DNA from: Streptomyces aureus
GTDB taxonomy: Bacteria > Actinomycetota > Actinomycetes > Streptomycetales > Streptomycetaceae
Assembly (NCBI RefSeq): GCF_001418135.1
Contig: NZ_LIPQ01000261.1
Coordinates: forward strand, 1-35,108
Length of the DNA: 35,108 bases
Direction of reading: 5' to 3'
Shown: positions 6,881-15,214 of the stretch, in pieces
How positions within the stretch are numbered: the first letter of the stretch is position 1
Layout of the letters: every line of letters starts with the position of its first letter
Program-made: the position numbers and the translations under genes
The notes under the pieces: generated by a model
The model's input: the letters and a program-made list of their open reading frames with translations, nothing else
The model's database searches: none
Told to the model about the DNA's origin: nothing

Positions 6881-8145
6881 CGAGGCTCGTCGGCGGTGGG
6901 CCGGGGCACGTGGACGGCCAGGACGGCGGTGTCGTCGTCCACGCCGCTGCCGAAGGTGTCGAGCAGGTCGCGGACGGCGCCGATGACGGCCGACGCGGTG
7001 GTGGGGGCGAGGGCCCGGCCGAAGGCGAGGAGGGCGTCGTCGCCGTAGCGACCCTCGCTTCCGGCGTTGGTGTGGGCCTCGGTCAGGCCGTCGGTGTGCA
7101 GGAGCAGGGTGTCGCCGACGGCGAGGTGGACGGTGGTGGTGGCGATGTCGGCGTCCGGCAGGACGCCGATCAGTTGCCCGCCGGGCGTGGGCAGGTAGTC
7201 CGCGGTGCCGTCCGCGCGCATCAGCAGCGCCGGTGGGTGGCCGCCGCTGGCCAGGGTGATGCGGAAACCACCGCGGTCGGCGTCGGGGGTGAGCAGGCCG
7301 AAGATGACCGTGCAGAAGCGCGGGTCGGTGCCGTTGTACTCGTGGTTGAGGACCGTGTTCAGGTTGGTGAGGACGGCGGCCGGGTCGGGGTCGTAGACGG
7401 CCGCGGCGCGCAGGGTGTAGCGGGCCAGCGAGGTGACGGCCGCGGCGGCGGCACCCTTGCCGCAGACGTCGCCCAGGAACAGGCCCCAGGTGCCGGCGGC
7501 CAGGGGGAAGAGGTCGTAGAAGTCGCCGCCGACCTCTTCGACGGAGGCGATGTGGTAGTACGCGGCCACGTCCAGGCCGGGCACGTTTGCCAGTGCCGGG
7601 GGCAGCAGGGTCTTCTGCAGGGTGCTGTTCAGGAGTTTCAGGCGGTCGCGCTCCTGGTCCGCTTCCTGCCGGGCCCGCAGCAGCTCGACCTCGTAGGCGC
7701 GGCGGTCGCGCGCGTCGAGGATGGTCGTGCGGATCAGCAGCGGCTGCCCGTCGCTGCCCGTCTTGACTCTGGAGGTGACCATGACCGGCAGCCGGGATCC
7801 GTCTGCTGTCTTGAGTTCCAAGGCGATTGCGCTGATCTCACCCTGCATCCGCAGGAGCGGCGCGAAGTGGGTCTCGTGGTACAGCCGCCCGCCGACGGTC
7901 AGCAGCTCCGAGAAGCGCTTGCGTCCCACCAGCTTGCCGCGCTCGTATCCGAGCCAGTCCAGCAGCGTGCTGTTGACCTTGACGATCTGCCCGTCCATCA
8001 GGGTGGTCAGATATCCACAGGGCGCGTGCTCGTAGAGCTCCTCGGCGCTGTCCTCCAGCAGGGCGGAGAACAGCGCCTCCTCATCCGCCGGACGCCGGTC
8101 CTCGCCCCGGTCTCCGCTCTCCGCCGCGCCGCCTGCCTCGCGCAT
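6877..8145 (-). CDS. rsbP: PAS-PP2C (SpoIIE-type) phosphatase, RsbP-like
   Basis: This encodes a 422-residue soluble phosphatase. A PAS domain spans about residues 35-150 (EHAPCGYLTTLMDGQIVKVNSTLLDWLGY, then an HETHFAPLLRMQGE segment). A coiled coil covers about 150-190. The PPM/SpoIIE catalytic domain covers about 195-415, with metal-binding GGDFYDLF and GDVCGKG motifs, a GGHPP loop, HTDGLTEA and a final DDDTAVLAV. This is the domain order of Bacillus RsbP, which senses energy stress through its PAS domain and dephosphorylates RsbV. The start ATG directly abuts the TAG stop of the rsbQ-like gene and the end overlaps the STAS gene, so all three form one coupled operon. The likely substrate is the STAS protein next door. 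Confidence 0.92.
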   Translation of the reverse strand: MREAGGAAESGDRGEDRRPADEEALFSALLEDSAEELYEHAPCGYLTTLMDGQIVKVNSTLLDWLGYERGKLVGRKRFSELLTVGGRLYHETHFAPLLRMQGEISAIALELKTADGSRLPVMVTSRVKTGSDGQPLLIRTTILDARDRRAYEVELLRARQEADQERDRLKLLNSTLQKTLLPPALANVPGLDVAAYYHIASVEEVGGDFYDLFPLAAGTWGLFLGDVCGKGAAAAAVTSLARYTLRAAAVYDPDPAAVLTNLNTVLNHEYNGTDPRFCTVIFGLLTPDADRGGFRITLASGGHPPALLMRADGTADYLPTPGGQLIGVLPDADIATTTVHLAVGDTLLLHTDGLTEAHTNAGSEGRYGDDALLAFGRALAPTTASAVIGAVRDLLDTFGSGVDDDTAVLAVHVPRPTADEPR

Positions 8146-8955
8146 CTATCCGGCGGTTCCCACGAACGCGGTGATCGCCGCGGCGGTCTCCTCCGGGGCG
8201 GAGAGCTGGGGGCAGTGGCCCGTCGCGTTCAGCGTGACGAGCCGGCTTCCCGGAATCTGCGCGTGGACGAACGCGCCCACCTCCGGCGGAGCGATCGGGT
8301 CGCTCGAACACTGGGCGACCAGGGTGGGCACAGCCACCGACGCGAGATCGGCGCGGTTGTCGGACAGGAACGTCACGCGGGCGAACACCCGGGCGATCTC
8401 CGGGTCGGTACGGCAGAAACTGTTGGTCAGCTCCGCACCCAGCTCCGGCCGGTCCGGATTACCCATGATCACCGGGGCCATGGCGCCCGACCAGCCCAGA
8501 TAGTTCGCGTCCAGCGACTCCAGCAGCTCGTCGATGTCCTCGGCGCTGAACCCGCCCCGGTATCCCGTGTCCGGATCGTCGACGAAACAGGGCGAGGGCG
8601 CAAGCAGCACCAGACCGGCGAACGCCTCGGGCTCCCGAGTGGCGGCCAGCACACCCATCATCCCGCTCACCGAATGCCCCACGAAAGTCACCGGGCCCAG
8701 CGCGATCTCCCGGCACAGCTCCAGTACGTCGTCGACGTACCCGTCCAGCGACGAGTACCGCTCCCGGCTCCACGCCGACTGCGCCGAGTTCCCCGAGCCC
8801 ACATGATCGAAGAGGACCACGGTGAACTCGCGCTCCAACGCGGGCACCACCAGGCGCCACATGTTCTGGTCGCACCCGAAGCCATGCGCCAGTACCACCA
8901 CAGGCCCACCGGTACGCCCGGTCACCGTCACGTGGTTCCTGCTCCGCACGTCCAT
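8146..8955 (-). CDS. rsbQ: RsbQ-family alpha/beta hydrolase
   Basis: This encodes a 269-residue cytoplasmic hydrolase, the same length as Bacillus RsbQ. The catalytic triad is visible as Ser95 in GHSVS, Asp219 in CSSDP and His247 in ATGHCPQ; Bacillus RsbQ uses Ser96, Asp219 and His247. Other family landmarks are HGFGCDQNMWR, FDHVGSGNS, and the LLESLDANYLGW and MAPVIMGNPDRPELG segments. RsbQ works with RsbP, probably by supplying or processing a small ligand for its PAS domain. I chose the ATG at 8955, which has GAGG 8-9 bases upstream; an upstream ATG at 8964 is less likely. The gene leads the rsbQ-rsbP-STAS operon. Confidence 0.92.
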   Translation of the reverse strand: MDVRSRNHVTVTGRTGGPVVVLAHGFGCDQNMWRLVVPALEREFTVVLFDHVGSGNSAQSAWSRERYSSLDGYVDDVLELCREIALGPVTFVGHSVSGMMGVLAATREPEAFAGLVLLAPSPCFVDDPDTGYRGGFSAEDIDELLESLDANYLGWSGAMAPVIMGNPDRPELGAELTNSFCRTDPEIARVFARVTFLSDNRADLASVAVPTLVAQCSSDPIAPPEVGAFVHAQIPGSRLVTLNATGHCPQLSAPEETAAAITAFVGTAG

Positions 8956-9109
8956 GCAGCACATCCTCGCAGACCGGTTTCCCGGCCGCCCGCGCCGTGG
9001 AGCCCGCACGAAGGTGCCGAGAGCCGAAGCGCGGGTGGTCAGGGAGGCTCCCGCGGTCGAGCGCGCGGGCGCGGAGCGACGACGCGAGGCGCACGTGCTC
9101 GCCGGCGGG

Positions 9110-9970
9110 CTAGGTTCCGGTCGAGTGGCCGGAGCCGGACCCGGAGCCGGAGCCGGAGCCGACTCCGGACCCGGAGCCCGATCCGGAGTCGGAACCGGTG
9201 AGGAGAAGGGCCGGCAGGTCCGCGAAGGAGTCGAGGACGTGGTCGGGGGTCCCGGAGGCGGCGCGGTGTGCCTCAGGGGTGTACTTGCCCGTCCTCACCA
9301 GGGCGCCGGTGATGCCTGACCGCTGGGCTGCCAGCACGTCCGACTCGATGTCGTCGCCGATCATCAGCGCCTCGGGTGCGTCCACGCCCAGGTGGGCGAG
9401 GGCGCTTCCGAAGAACGCCTGCGCAGGCTTCCCTGTCACCTCCGCCTCTGTGCGGGAGGCCTTCTCAAGGCCGTCGAGGAAGGCTCCGGTGTCGAGGTCG
9501 AGGCCGCCCTCGGTACGCCAATACAGGTTGCGGTGCATGGACACGAGCCGGGCACCGCGCTGCAGTTGCCGGAAGACGCGGTTCAGAGACTCGTAGCCGA
9601 ACTCGGGGCCCGCGCCGCCGAGCACGACCACGTCCGCGTCCCCGTCCTCGACCAGCGTGACTCCGGGCAGGTCGTCGCGGACGTCGCCGCTGTTCAGCAG
9701 GAGGCAGCGGGCGCCGGGGAAGTGCTCGCGCAGGTAGGCCGCCGTCGCGGCCGGGGCGGTCAGGATGTCCTCGGCACCGACGGGGAAGCCCAGGGCGGCC
9801 AGGCGTTCGGCGATGGCGGCACGTGTCCGGGAGGTGTTGTTGGTGACCAGGGCGAGGCGGAGGCCGGAGGCACGCAGGTGTTCCATGGCCGCGACCGTTC
9901 CAGGCAGTGGCTTCCAGGACACGGTGAGGACGCCGTCGATGTCGATCAGGACCGCACGGATTCGCTCCAT
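9110..9970 (-). CDS. HAD-superfamily (class IIA) phosphatase with Ser-Gly tail
   Basis: This encodes a 286-residue HAD hydrolase. Motif I is DIDGVLT (Asp10, Asp12), motif II is VTNNTSRT, motif III lies in TGKPAQAFF, and motif IV is MIGDDIESDV. The class II cap lies between motifs II and III, as in NagD, HDHD2 and LHPP-like phosphatases. The substrate is not predictable. The last 30 or so residues are a Ser-Gly dipeptide tail ending in HSTGT, encoded by a hexanucleotide repeat. The ATG at 9970 has a TACCGT -10 box 7 bases upstream and no Shine-Dalgarno, so the message is probably leaderless. Confidence 0.88.
   Translation of the reverse strand: MERIRAVLIDIDGVLTVSWKPLPGTVAAMEHLRASGLRLALVTNNTSRTRAAIAERLAALGFPVGAEDILTAPAATAAYLREHFPGARCLLLNSGDVRDDLPGVTLVEDGDADVVVLGGAGPEFGYESLNRVFRQLQRGARLVSMHRNLYWRTEGGLDLDTGAFLDGLEKASRTEAEVTGKPAQAFFGSALAHLGVDAPEALMIGDDIESDVLAAQRSGITGALVRTGKYTPEAHRAASGTPDHVLDSFADLPALLLTGSDSGSGSGSGVGSGSGSGSGSGHSTGT
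9131..9196 (-). repeat. Hexanucleotide repeat coding for Ser-Gly tail
   Basis: Eleven consecutive six-base units of the GAGCCG/GACCCG type run through the 3' end of the HAD gene. On the coding strand each unit gives a Ser-Gly (once Val-Gly, once Ser-Asp) dipeptide, so length changes stay in frame. Confidence 0.85.
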
Positions 9971-9977
9971 GGAGCCG

Positions 9978-9983
9978 ACGGTA
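9978..9983 (-). promoter_or_regulatory. Leaderless -10 box of HAD gene
   Basis: TACCGT on the minus strand lies 7 bases before the ATG at 9970, where no ribosome site is visible. Confidence 0.4.
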
Positions 9984-10229
9984 GCCCCGGCGGCACCGGT
10001 GGACGGGCGGCGCGCCCAGGTGTCCTGGAGCCGCGCGGGTGACAGCGTGTCGCCCGGACCGCCGTCGGGCGCGCGGTCATGGCCACTCGGGCCGGCCTCG
10101 TCCGGGAGGTCCCGCCGCCGGCCTGGGAGACCGGAGTACGACGACTCGTCGAAAACGATCGCGCTCCGGAGCGACCGGGGAGCTGATCTCGCGGGGGAGG
10201 AGCCACGCGCTTCACGAGCCCGAGCACCG

Positions 10230-11114
10230 TCACCACTGGTACATGTACTGGTCCCACGTGCCGTGCCAGCCGGTGCCGTAATACGTGCAGGTGTCGGAGT
10301 CGAAAAGCACCACGTGACCGCCCCAGTACACGCTCTCGTCGAGCTGGAAGACAGCCCACCATCCGGTGTCCGGTGTCGGCGTGTTGCTCGTGCGCACCGC
10401 TTTGGACTTGAACCAGGACCACATGTTCCGCGCTCGGATGGGCCGACGGGCGTACGTGTAGCACCGGGCCTTGATGTGCGGGTTGGTGGCCGAGAGTTCC
10501 GTGTACCCGGCGCGGATGAACGCGTCCGAGAGGAAATGGGCGCAGTTGTTGGCGAAGGCGTCGCCCGCGACGCAACTGTGCGTCCAGTGACTCCCCACGG
10601 TGGAGAGGGCCGGGGCAAGCACCTGAGGCCTTGCCTGGGCCACCTGTGCTGTCGGTCCCTCGCTCGCTGCCGCGTAGCGGGGCGCGCCCGGCACGTGTAT
10701 GGCCGGTGGAGGAGCGAGGTACTCCATCGCTTCGGCGTTCGCGAGTCCGGCCGGCCCGTTCGCCGGCGTCGGGTCTCCGGGCATTCTGGGGCTCGTCGGC
10801 GGTGCGACGTTCTCCATCGCGACCATGAAGGCGTCCTGCGGTTCACCGGCGCGCATCCGGCCGAGGCGGAACGCCGTGGCACCCTCCCGCACATACACCC
10901 TGATCCGGTCCTCGCCGAGGGGTTCCCGGTCCATGATGTCGGACTTGGCGAAGGAATAGACACAGTCGCCCGACTCGACGATCAGGATGTTGCCGGGGAT
11001 GTTTCCGTCATCTCGGCTGTAGCCCTCGAAGAGGACGGTGGAATCGCGTTTCGAGGCCCGTTCCATGAGCGAACTGAGGTCGTTCTGTTGACCTTTCATG
11101 ATGTTCTCGGCCAT
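10230..11114 (-). CDS. Putative Cys-His papain-like (NlpC/LRAT-style) protein
   Basis: This encodes a 294-residue protein without a signal peptide or membrane segment. The ATG at 11114 has a perfect AGGAGG 9 bases upstream. Residues 1 to about 95 are a beta-rich domain (STVLFEGYSRDDG, GNILIVESGDCVYSF, RIRVYVREGATAF). A Pro/Ala-rich linker spans about 95-160. The C-terminal domain holds ANNCAHFLSDAFIRAGY, where a Cys opens a helix as in NlpC/P60, CHAP and LRAT-type enzymes, then GGHVVLFDSD with a candidate His, and a Trp/Tyr-rich end. This Cys-then-His order suggests a cysteine amidase, peptidase or acyltransferase; this is inference from motif shape. I do not recognise a named family. The gene is monocistronic. 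Confidence 0.65.
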   Translation of the reverse strand: MAENIMKGQQNDLSSLMERASKRDSTVLFEGYSRDDGNIPGNILIVESGDCVYSFAKSDIMDREPLGEDRIRVYVREGATAFRLGRMRAGEPQDAFMVAMENVAPPTSPRMPGDPTPANGPAGLANAEAMEYLAPPPAIHVPGAPRYAAASEGPTAQVAQARPQVLAPALSTVGSHWTHSCVAGDAFANNCAHFLSDAFIRAGYTELSATNPHIKARCYTYARRPIRARNMWSWFKSKAVRTSNTPTPDTGWWAVFQLDESVYWGGHVVLFDSDTCTYYGTGWHGTWDQYMYQW

Positions 11115-11322
11115 GTCGTTCGCCTCCTGTGCGCGGGCGTGCGGCCGTCGACATCCCTCCTTCAGCCTGCACCCCGGGCGCAGGTCGGCGCCACTTGTGG
11201 CGTAGTGCGCAGCGCGCCAAAGGTGGTTGAGGGGTGAACAATTGAAGGTGGCTGCGCCCATGAGAGGGCCCGCAAACGCACGTACGTCGCGGAACCGCAG
11301 ATGACGACGGACCGGCCGGGTG

Positions 11323-11880
11323 TCAGGAAGACGGGCGCGGCTGTGGGCGGGTCGTCCCGGGGAGGCAGGTGACGGCCGGGTTGTACGTGGTGAACTGGCC
11401 CTTGGGGTTCTTCTTCCACAGCCAGAGGTGCAGGGCGTAGTGAACGGGCTGGCCGGGGAAGTTGCCCCGGTTGGGGCCCTTGAACGGCACCCCGAACAGG
11501 CTCGGCCGGTCGTCGTCCGTCTTCGGGTTCTGGTCGCGGTCGTGGACCAGCCACTCCACGCCGACGAGACGCTTGCCGCCCATGTCGTCGTCCTCGTAGA
11601 AGAGGGCGGTGGGCTTCGCCGGGTCCGTCGAGTTGTCGAAGGCGTGGTTGAAATGCGGGTAGCCGAGCGCGCCCGTGCCACCCGCCCGGTCGAACACGCA
11701 GTACTGATCGGGCTTGTAGCCGGCCCGCACACCGTTCGCGTGCTGCTGGTACGGAGCGGTCACGCGATAGGTGACCGCCATGTCCGCCGCCGCCCTGCCG
11801 GGCTCGGACCCGGCGGCAACGGCGGGAGCCACGGCGAACGCGGTGGCGCCGGCCAGGACCATGGCGAGCGTGCGGGCCAT
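11323..11880 (-). CDS. Small secreted protein of unknown function
   Basis: This encodes a 185-residue exported protein. The ATG at 11880 follows GAGGAG at 8 bases spacing. MARTLAMVLAGATAFAVAPAVAAG is a short signal peptide with an AVA-A cleavage site. The mature part is compact and aromatic, with YRVTAPYQQHANG, GYKPDQYCVFDRAGG, HFNHAFDN, LFYEDDDMGGKR, DRDQNPKTDDDRP and HYALHLWLWKKNP. Paired cysteines near positions 70 and 175 could form a disulfide. The acidic DDD stretches might bind metal. It resembles hypothetical secreted Streptomyces proteins; I cannot assign a function. Confidence 0.75.
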   Translation of the reverse strand: MARTLAMVLAGATAFAVAPAVAAGSEPGRAAADMAVTYRVTAPYQQHANGVRAGYKPDQYCVFDRAGGTGALGYPHFNHAFDNSTDPAKPTALFYEDDDMGGKRLVGVEWLVHDRDQNPKTDDDRPSLFGVPFKGPNRGNFPGQPVHYALHLWLWKKNPKGQFTTYNPAVTCLPGTTRPQPRPSS

Positions 11881-12102
11881 ACTCGGACTCCTCAACGACG
11901 GCGGCGCTCGGATGCCCCACTAGCCCTTCCCCCACCCACCTCACCCGTCCCACAGACGGTCCGAACGGAGGACAGCCGACCGGACGATCCCGGGCCCGGA
12001 GCGGCTGTGGGCGGTCGCGTGCCGGTGATCCTGCCGGCTCCAGCCGACGGCACGAGTGCGGTTCGAGTGACCAATGTTTCGATTCCGGGCAATCATGGGC
12101 TC

Positions 12103-12582
12103 GTGGCTGGTGACAACAGGCAGCGTCCGGGCAGTTCGCAGGGGCAGGGGGCGCTCTTCCGGGCTGAGGTCGAGCGCGTGCTGGCTGAAGCGGAACGGCT
12201 GGAGCGCGCTGCCCATCATCGCGTCCGTTACTGGTCTCTCATGGATGTCGCGCTCGGTTTCCCCGCTGCGGTGCTTGCCGGGCTTTCCGGCGCTGCTGGG
12301 CTGTCATCGCCGGATGCCCGTGTTCCGGCGGCACTGCTGGCACTCGTCGCCGCGGGATTCGCAGCAGGGGCGGGCTTCCTCCGCAGTGACGTGAGACGTG
12401 CCGAGAACCGGCGCAGCCGACTGGCGTGGGCCGAGGTCGAAGCGGGAGCGCGATGGCTCCTCGTTCACGAGGAGCAGATGAGCAACGAGGCTGGGTCAGA
12501 AGCTCTCCGCAGCCTGCTCGCCTGCCGGACCAAGGCCATCGCGACCCACGCCGGAGATGCCGGGGGCGGCACGCGATCGTGA
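12103..12582 (+). CDS. Two-TM SLATT-like membrane protein
   Basis: This encodes a protein of about 159 residues. A basic N-terminal helix (FRAEVERVLAEAERLERAAHHRVRYWSLMD) leads into two hydrophobic segments (about residues 47-66, GFPAAVLAGLSGAAG, and 75-95, AALLALVAAGFAAGAGFL). These are followed by a charged cytosolic helix with RSDVRRAENRRSRLAWAEVEAGARWLL. This layout matches SLATT-type two-TM proteins, some of which are pore-forming effectors in nucleotide-signal immunity systems. No CD-NTase, SLOG or other sensor gene lies beside it, so it is an orphan. The start is uncertain: GTG at 12103 or GTG at 12067, neither with a clear ribosome site. It ends 10 bases from the convergent acyltransferase gene. 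Confidence 0.65.
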   Translation: MAGDNRQRPGSSQGQGALFRAEVERVLAEAERLERAAHHRVRYWSLMDVALGFPAAVLAGLSGAAGLSSPDARVPAALLALVAAGFAAGAGFLRSDVRRAENRRSRLAWAEVEAGARWLLVHEEQMSNEAGSEALRSLLACRTKAIATHAGDAGGGTRS

Positions 12583-12592
12583 TGGACACCTT

Positions 12593-13834
12593 TTAAGGGC
12601 TGTCCCGCACCTGGGCGGGCGGAGCGAGCTGCGTCGTGCCGGCAGGGCCCTTGTGCTCTGAGAGTTCGTCCAGAGCCTTCAGCCACAGCTCGGGGAGGTC
12701 GGCGGCCGCCGTGTGGGACTGGTCGTGGACGACCGTGACGCGGGCGGTTGTCGTGGTCCGGGTGAGGGAGAAGTAGCCCAGCATGCCGGGGCTGTTCAGG
12801 CCGAAGATGCCGGCGGCGAGCGGGGGAGCGCCCAGGACGCGGTAGGTGCCGTTGATGTTGATGTGGCTGGTGGCCAGGCGGAAACCGGGGCGCTGCATCG
12901 AGCGGTGGAGGAGTCGGGGAGGTACGCGCAGGAGGGTCTTCCAGCCGCCCTCCCGCAGTCCGGAAGCCTTGTGGGCGAGGGTCTGCCCGGCCACGGCCTC
13001 CAGACGCGCGCCGGGGCCGGTCGCGGTGCACGGCAACCGCAGCATCGCCGGCAGAGCGGCGTTTCCTGGAGTGAGCTGCGCCTCCTCCGTACGGACCGAC
13101 ATGGGCATCACCACCCGCAGGTCCTGCGCCCGGCCCGCCTGCCGCAGCTGCAAGGACGCGAGCGCGCCGGTCACCGCGGTGAGGTACACGTCGTTCGCAC
13201 CCACTCCCCACCGCGAAGCCACCGCCCGCAGGCGGCCGTCCGGGACGTCCGCGTACGCCATGGCCGCCAGCCCGCTCCCCGCCGCGTCGCACCCGACGGG
13301 AACCGTCTCGCGCTCGGGGAACCTCCCGAACGGCGACGAACGCAGCCACGCCCGCGAGGTACGTCGCGACACGGGCGGCCGATAGGGGTACGGCCCTACG
13401 ACCGGTGCGTCCGCCAGAAGCGCGGCCACCAGATGGGCCGCACCGACGCCGTCCGTGACGGCGTGGTCGATGCGGAAGCACACCCGCTGCACCTGATCGA
13501 CCCGACACGTCAGCATCCGCAGGTCCCAGCCGGGCGCCGGACGGGCGGGCAGAGCCCCGCGCAGCAGCGCGTCGGTCGCCTCGCCGAGCCGGCCGTCCAC
13601 CTGCTCCGCGCCCACGTGCAGCCCGGCCTCGGGCGGTGCGGTCCGCGTCCAGGAGCGCGCTCCCGCGACCGCCGTGACATTGAGCGCTTCCAGCCCGGGC
13701 GCCCGGTCGGCCACGCGTGCGCGCAGGTCGTCGAGCGTGAACGACCCTGCGGGAAAGTCCAGGACGTGGACCACCGTCACCCGCGCGGGGCCGCGGTCCG
13801 GGAACAGCGCGAACGCGCGGTCCAGGACGTTCAT
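12593..13834 (-). CDS. WS/DGAT-like acyltransferase (condensation fold)
   Basis: This encodes a 413-residue protein of the wax ester synthase/diacylglycerol acyltransferase type, which esterifies acyl-CoA to alcohols or diacylglycerol. MNVLDRAFALFP is a typical family start. The acyltransfer motif appears as RIDHAVTDGVGAAHL, a variant of HHxxxDG in which the first His is Asp but the catalytic HxxxDG His and Asp remain. Later landmarks are VGANDVYLTAVTGAL, MPMSVRT and the SHININGTYRVLG/GIFGLNSPGMLGYFSLT region. The ATG at 13834 directly abuts GGGGAGG, which is too close for normal initiation; an ATG at 13903 with GAGGTG at good spacing would add 23 residues. Substrate specificity is unknown. 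Confidence 0.8.
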   Translation of the reverse strand: MNVLDRAFALFPDRGPARVTVVHVLDFPAGSFTLDDLRARVADRAPGLEALNVTAVAGARSWTRTAPPEAGLHVGAEQVDGRLGEATDALLRGALPARPAPGWDLRMLTCRVDQVQRVCFRIDHAVTDGVGAAHLVAALLADAPVVGPYPYRPPVSRRTSRAWLRSSPFGRFPERETVPVGCDAAGSGLAAMAYADVPDGRLRAVASRWGVGANDVYLTAVTGALASLQLRQAGRAQDLRVVMPMSVRTEEAQLTPGNAALPAMLRLPCTATGPGARLEAVAGQTLAHKASGLREGGWKTLLRVPPRLLHRSMQRPGFRLATSHININGTYRVLGAPPLAAGIFGLNSPGMLGYFSLTRTTTTARVTVVHDQSHTAAADLPELWLKALDELSEHKGPAGTTQLAPPAQVRDSP

Positions 13835-14176
13835 CCTCCCCGTACGGACCACCGTCCCCGCACAGGACCCGTTCTCACTCTCCGAAACCCTCCGGACCCG
13901 CATGAGGCACCTCGTATTCGATCGTCCGAAGCCCGCGCGTATGCGAACGAGGCACGCACACGAAGGGACACGGCATCCGGAACGCCCCAACCCTCGTCCC
14001 TCACCCGTCGCCCGACGGCCGGCCGATCCTCCGGGGTCCCGGCGTCTCGCGTCGAGGCGATGGTCCTCACCCCGGGGATGCCGGTGTGCCCCGGAACCTG
14101 CTGGGAGATGTGCCCGGGGAGGCCGGCCCGCCCCTGCCCCAGCACCTTCGAGCGGGGCGCCGTAGACTCGCGCGCC
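13835..14176. other. Intergenic region, no gene seen
   Basis: This divergent gap of 342 bases holds the promoters of the acyltransferase gene (minus) and the DUF4241-like gene (plus). I see no convincing coding frame or RNA gene. A weak CCGGGG...CCCCGG hairpin lies near 14072-14094. Confidence 0.5.
14163..14168 (+). promoter_or_regulatory. Leaderless -10 box of DUF4241-like gene
   Basis: TAGACT sits 8 bases before the ATG at 14177 and there is no Shine-Dalgarno in between. Confidence 0.45.
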
Positions 14177-15214
14177 ATGGAAAAGATGTTCGAGCTGGGG
14201 GCCGTCAGTTGCCCGTCCGGCACCCTGGTGCTCATCGACGGCGGTTACCTGGGGCTGTGGAGCGGGGACCGGTCGCCGGCGGACATCGATCCGGCTTCCT
14301 TGGGAATCGAGGACCCTGCGGTGGCCGCCGACGTCACGGGCGCCATCGACTTCGTGGTCACCGGGCCGCACGCTTCCGATGCCGTTCGGAGCTTCGACCG
14401 GCAGCCAGGCTCCAGGCTCCATGACATCCCGGCCTCGAAGGCCGCCGAGTTGGAGGCGGCATTCGAGGAACACTGCCGGGCTGGCGGCCTTGACGCCCGG
14501 CTGGAGGCGTTGCCGGTCCGGGAAGCACATGCCCACAGGGCCCGCCGGACAGCCGAAGAGGGCGGTGGCGGCTTCGGGGTGTTCGGGGTGCCTGTCGTTG
14601 CCGTAGGGGGCGTACCCCGAGATCGGCAGCTGCCCGTGCTGGCCACACGGGCCGACCACGGCGACGGTGTCGGGGAACGCTGGTCCGAGATCTCGATCCG
14701 GATGAACGAGGGCCAGGTGGTGTCATCGGTTTCGTTGGGTGACATCGGGGTGGACTGGGCACGTGTGCTTTTCGGCGATGTCGACGCCCTGAGTGTCTGG
14801 CAGCACGACGAGCCGATTGACGGCTTGGCCGACGTGGCGTTCTGGGGTGCCGCGGCGGACGCAGCGGCCGCGGCGTTCGACGCACCCGAACTGGGCGAGC
14901 CCGGTGAGGACGGTGTTCGCGGGTGGACCGGCCTGCCCGTCTCGGAGGCGATGGACAGGGCACACGCTCTGCTGAGATGGAAGGACGAGACCGGACGCCG
15001 CATGGCGGTGGACTTCCGCCCGCACTCCCATCACTGGCAGATCATGCGCCAGGTACGTGCCTCGCACGTCGAGGCCGGATCCGTGGAACTCGGTGATGCC
15101 CGAGTGCTGTGCGCCATGACGAGCTGGGGCGACGGCTTCTTCCCCGTCATCGCCGATCTGGATTCCTCCGGTGGTCTCCTCGCGGTACGCGTGTGCTTCT
15201 CCGACGTGCACTGA
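14177..15214 (+). CDS. DUF4241-like hypothetical protein
   Basis: This encodes a 345-residue soluble protein. The N-terminus (GAVSCPSGTLVLIDGGYLGLWSG) and C-terminus (CAMTSWGDGFFPVIADLDSSGGLLAVRVCF) resemble the first and last strands of DUF4241-type proteins, which have a PTGRLxxxDP opening and a GDGxYPVxxxYDxxGR closing. The middle (about residues 130-260) holds ISIRMNEGQVVSSVSLGDIGVDWARVLFGD and an Ala-rich helix. No catalytic motif or export signal is visible. Some DUF4241-like proteins occur as immunity or accessory proteins, but there is no toxin gene beside this one, so I assign no role. Confidence 0.7.
   Translation: MEKMFELGAVSCPSGTLVLIDGGYLGLWSGDRSPADIDPASLGIEDPAVAADVTGAIDFVVTGPHASDAVRSFDRQPGSRLHDIPASKAAELEAAFEEHCRAGGLDARLEALPVREAHAHRARRTAEEGGGGFGVFGVPVVAVGGVPRDRQLPVLATRADHGDGVGERWSEISIRMNEGQVVSSVSLGDIGVDWARVLFGDVDALSVWQHDEPIDGLADVAFWGAAADAAAAAFDAPELGEPGEDGVRGWTGLPVSEAMDRAHALLRWKDETGRRMAVDFRPHSHHWQIMRQVRASHVEAGSVELGDARVLCAMTSWGDGFFPVIADLDSSGGLLAVRVCFSDVH

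Noticed and set aside
6910..9201. 763-codon plus-strand open frame
   Set aside because: It is antisense to the rsbQ-rsbP-STAS operon; Gly/Val/Gln-rich composition without domains marks a shadow.
10139..10151. CGACGA-C-TCGTCG dyad downstream of the Cys-His protein gene
   Set aside because: The 6-bp arms are too short and there is no T-rich tail, so a terminator call is not supported.
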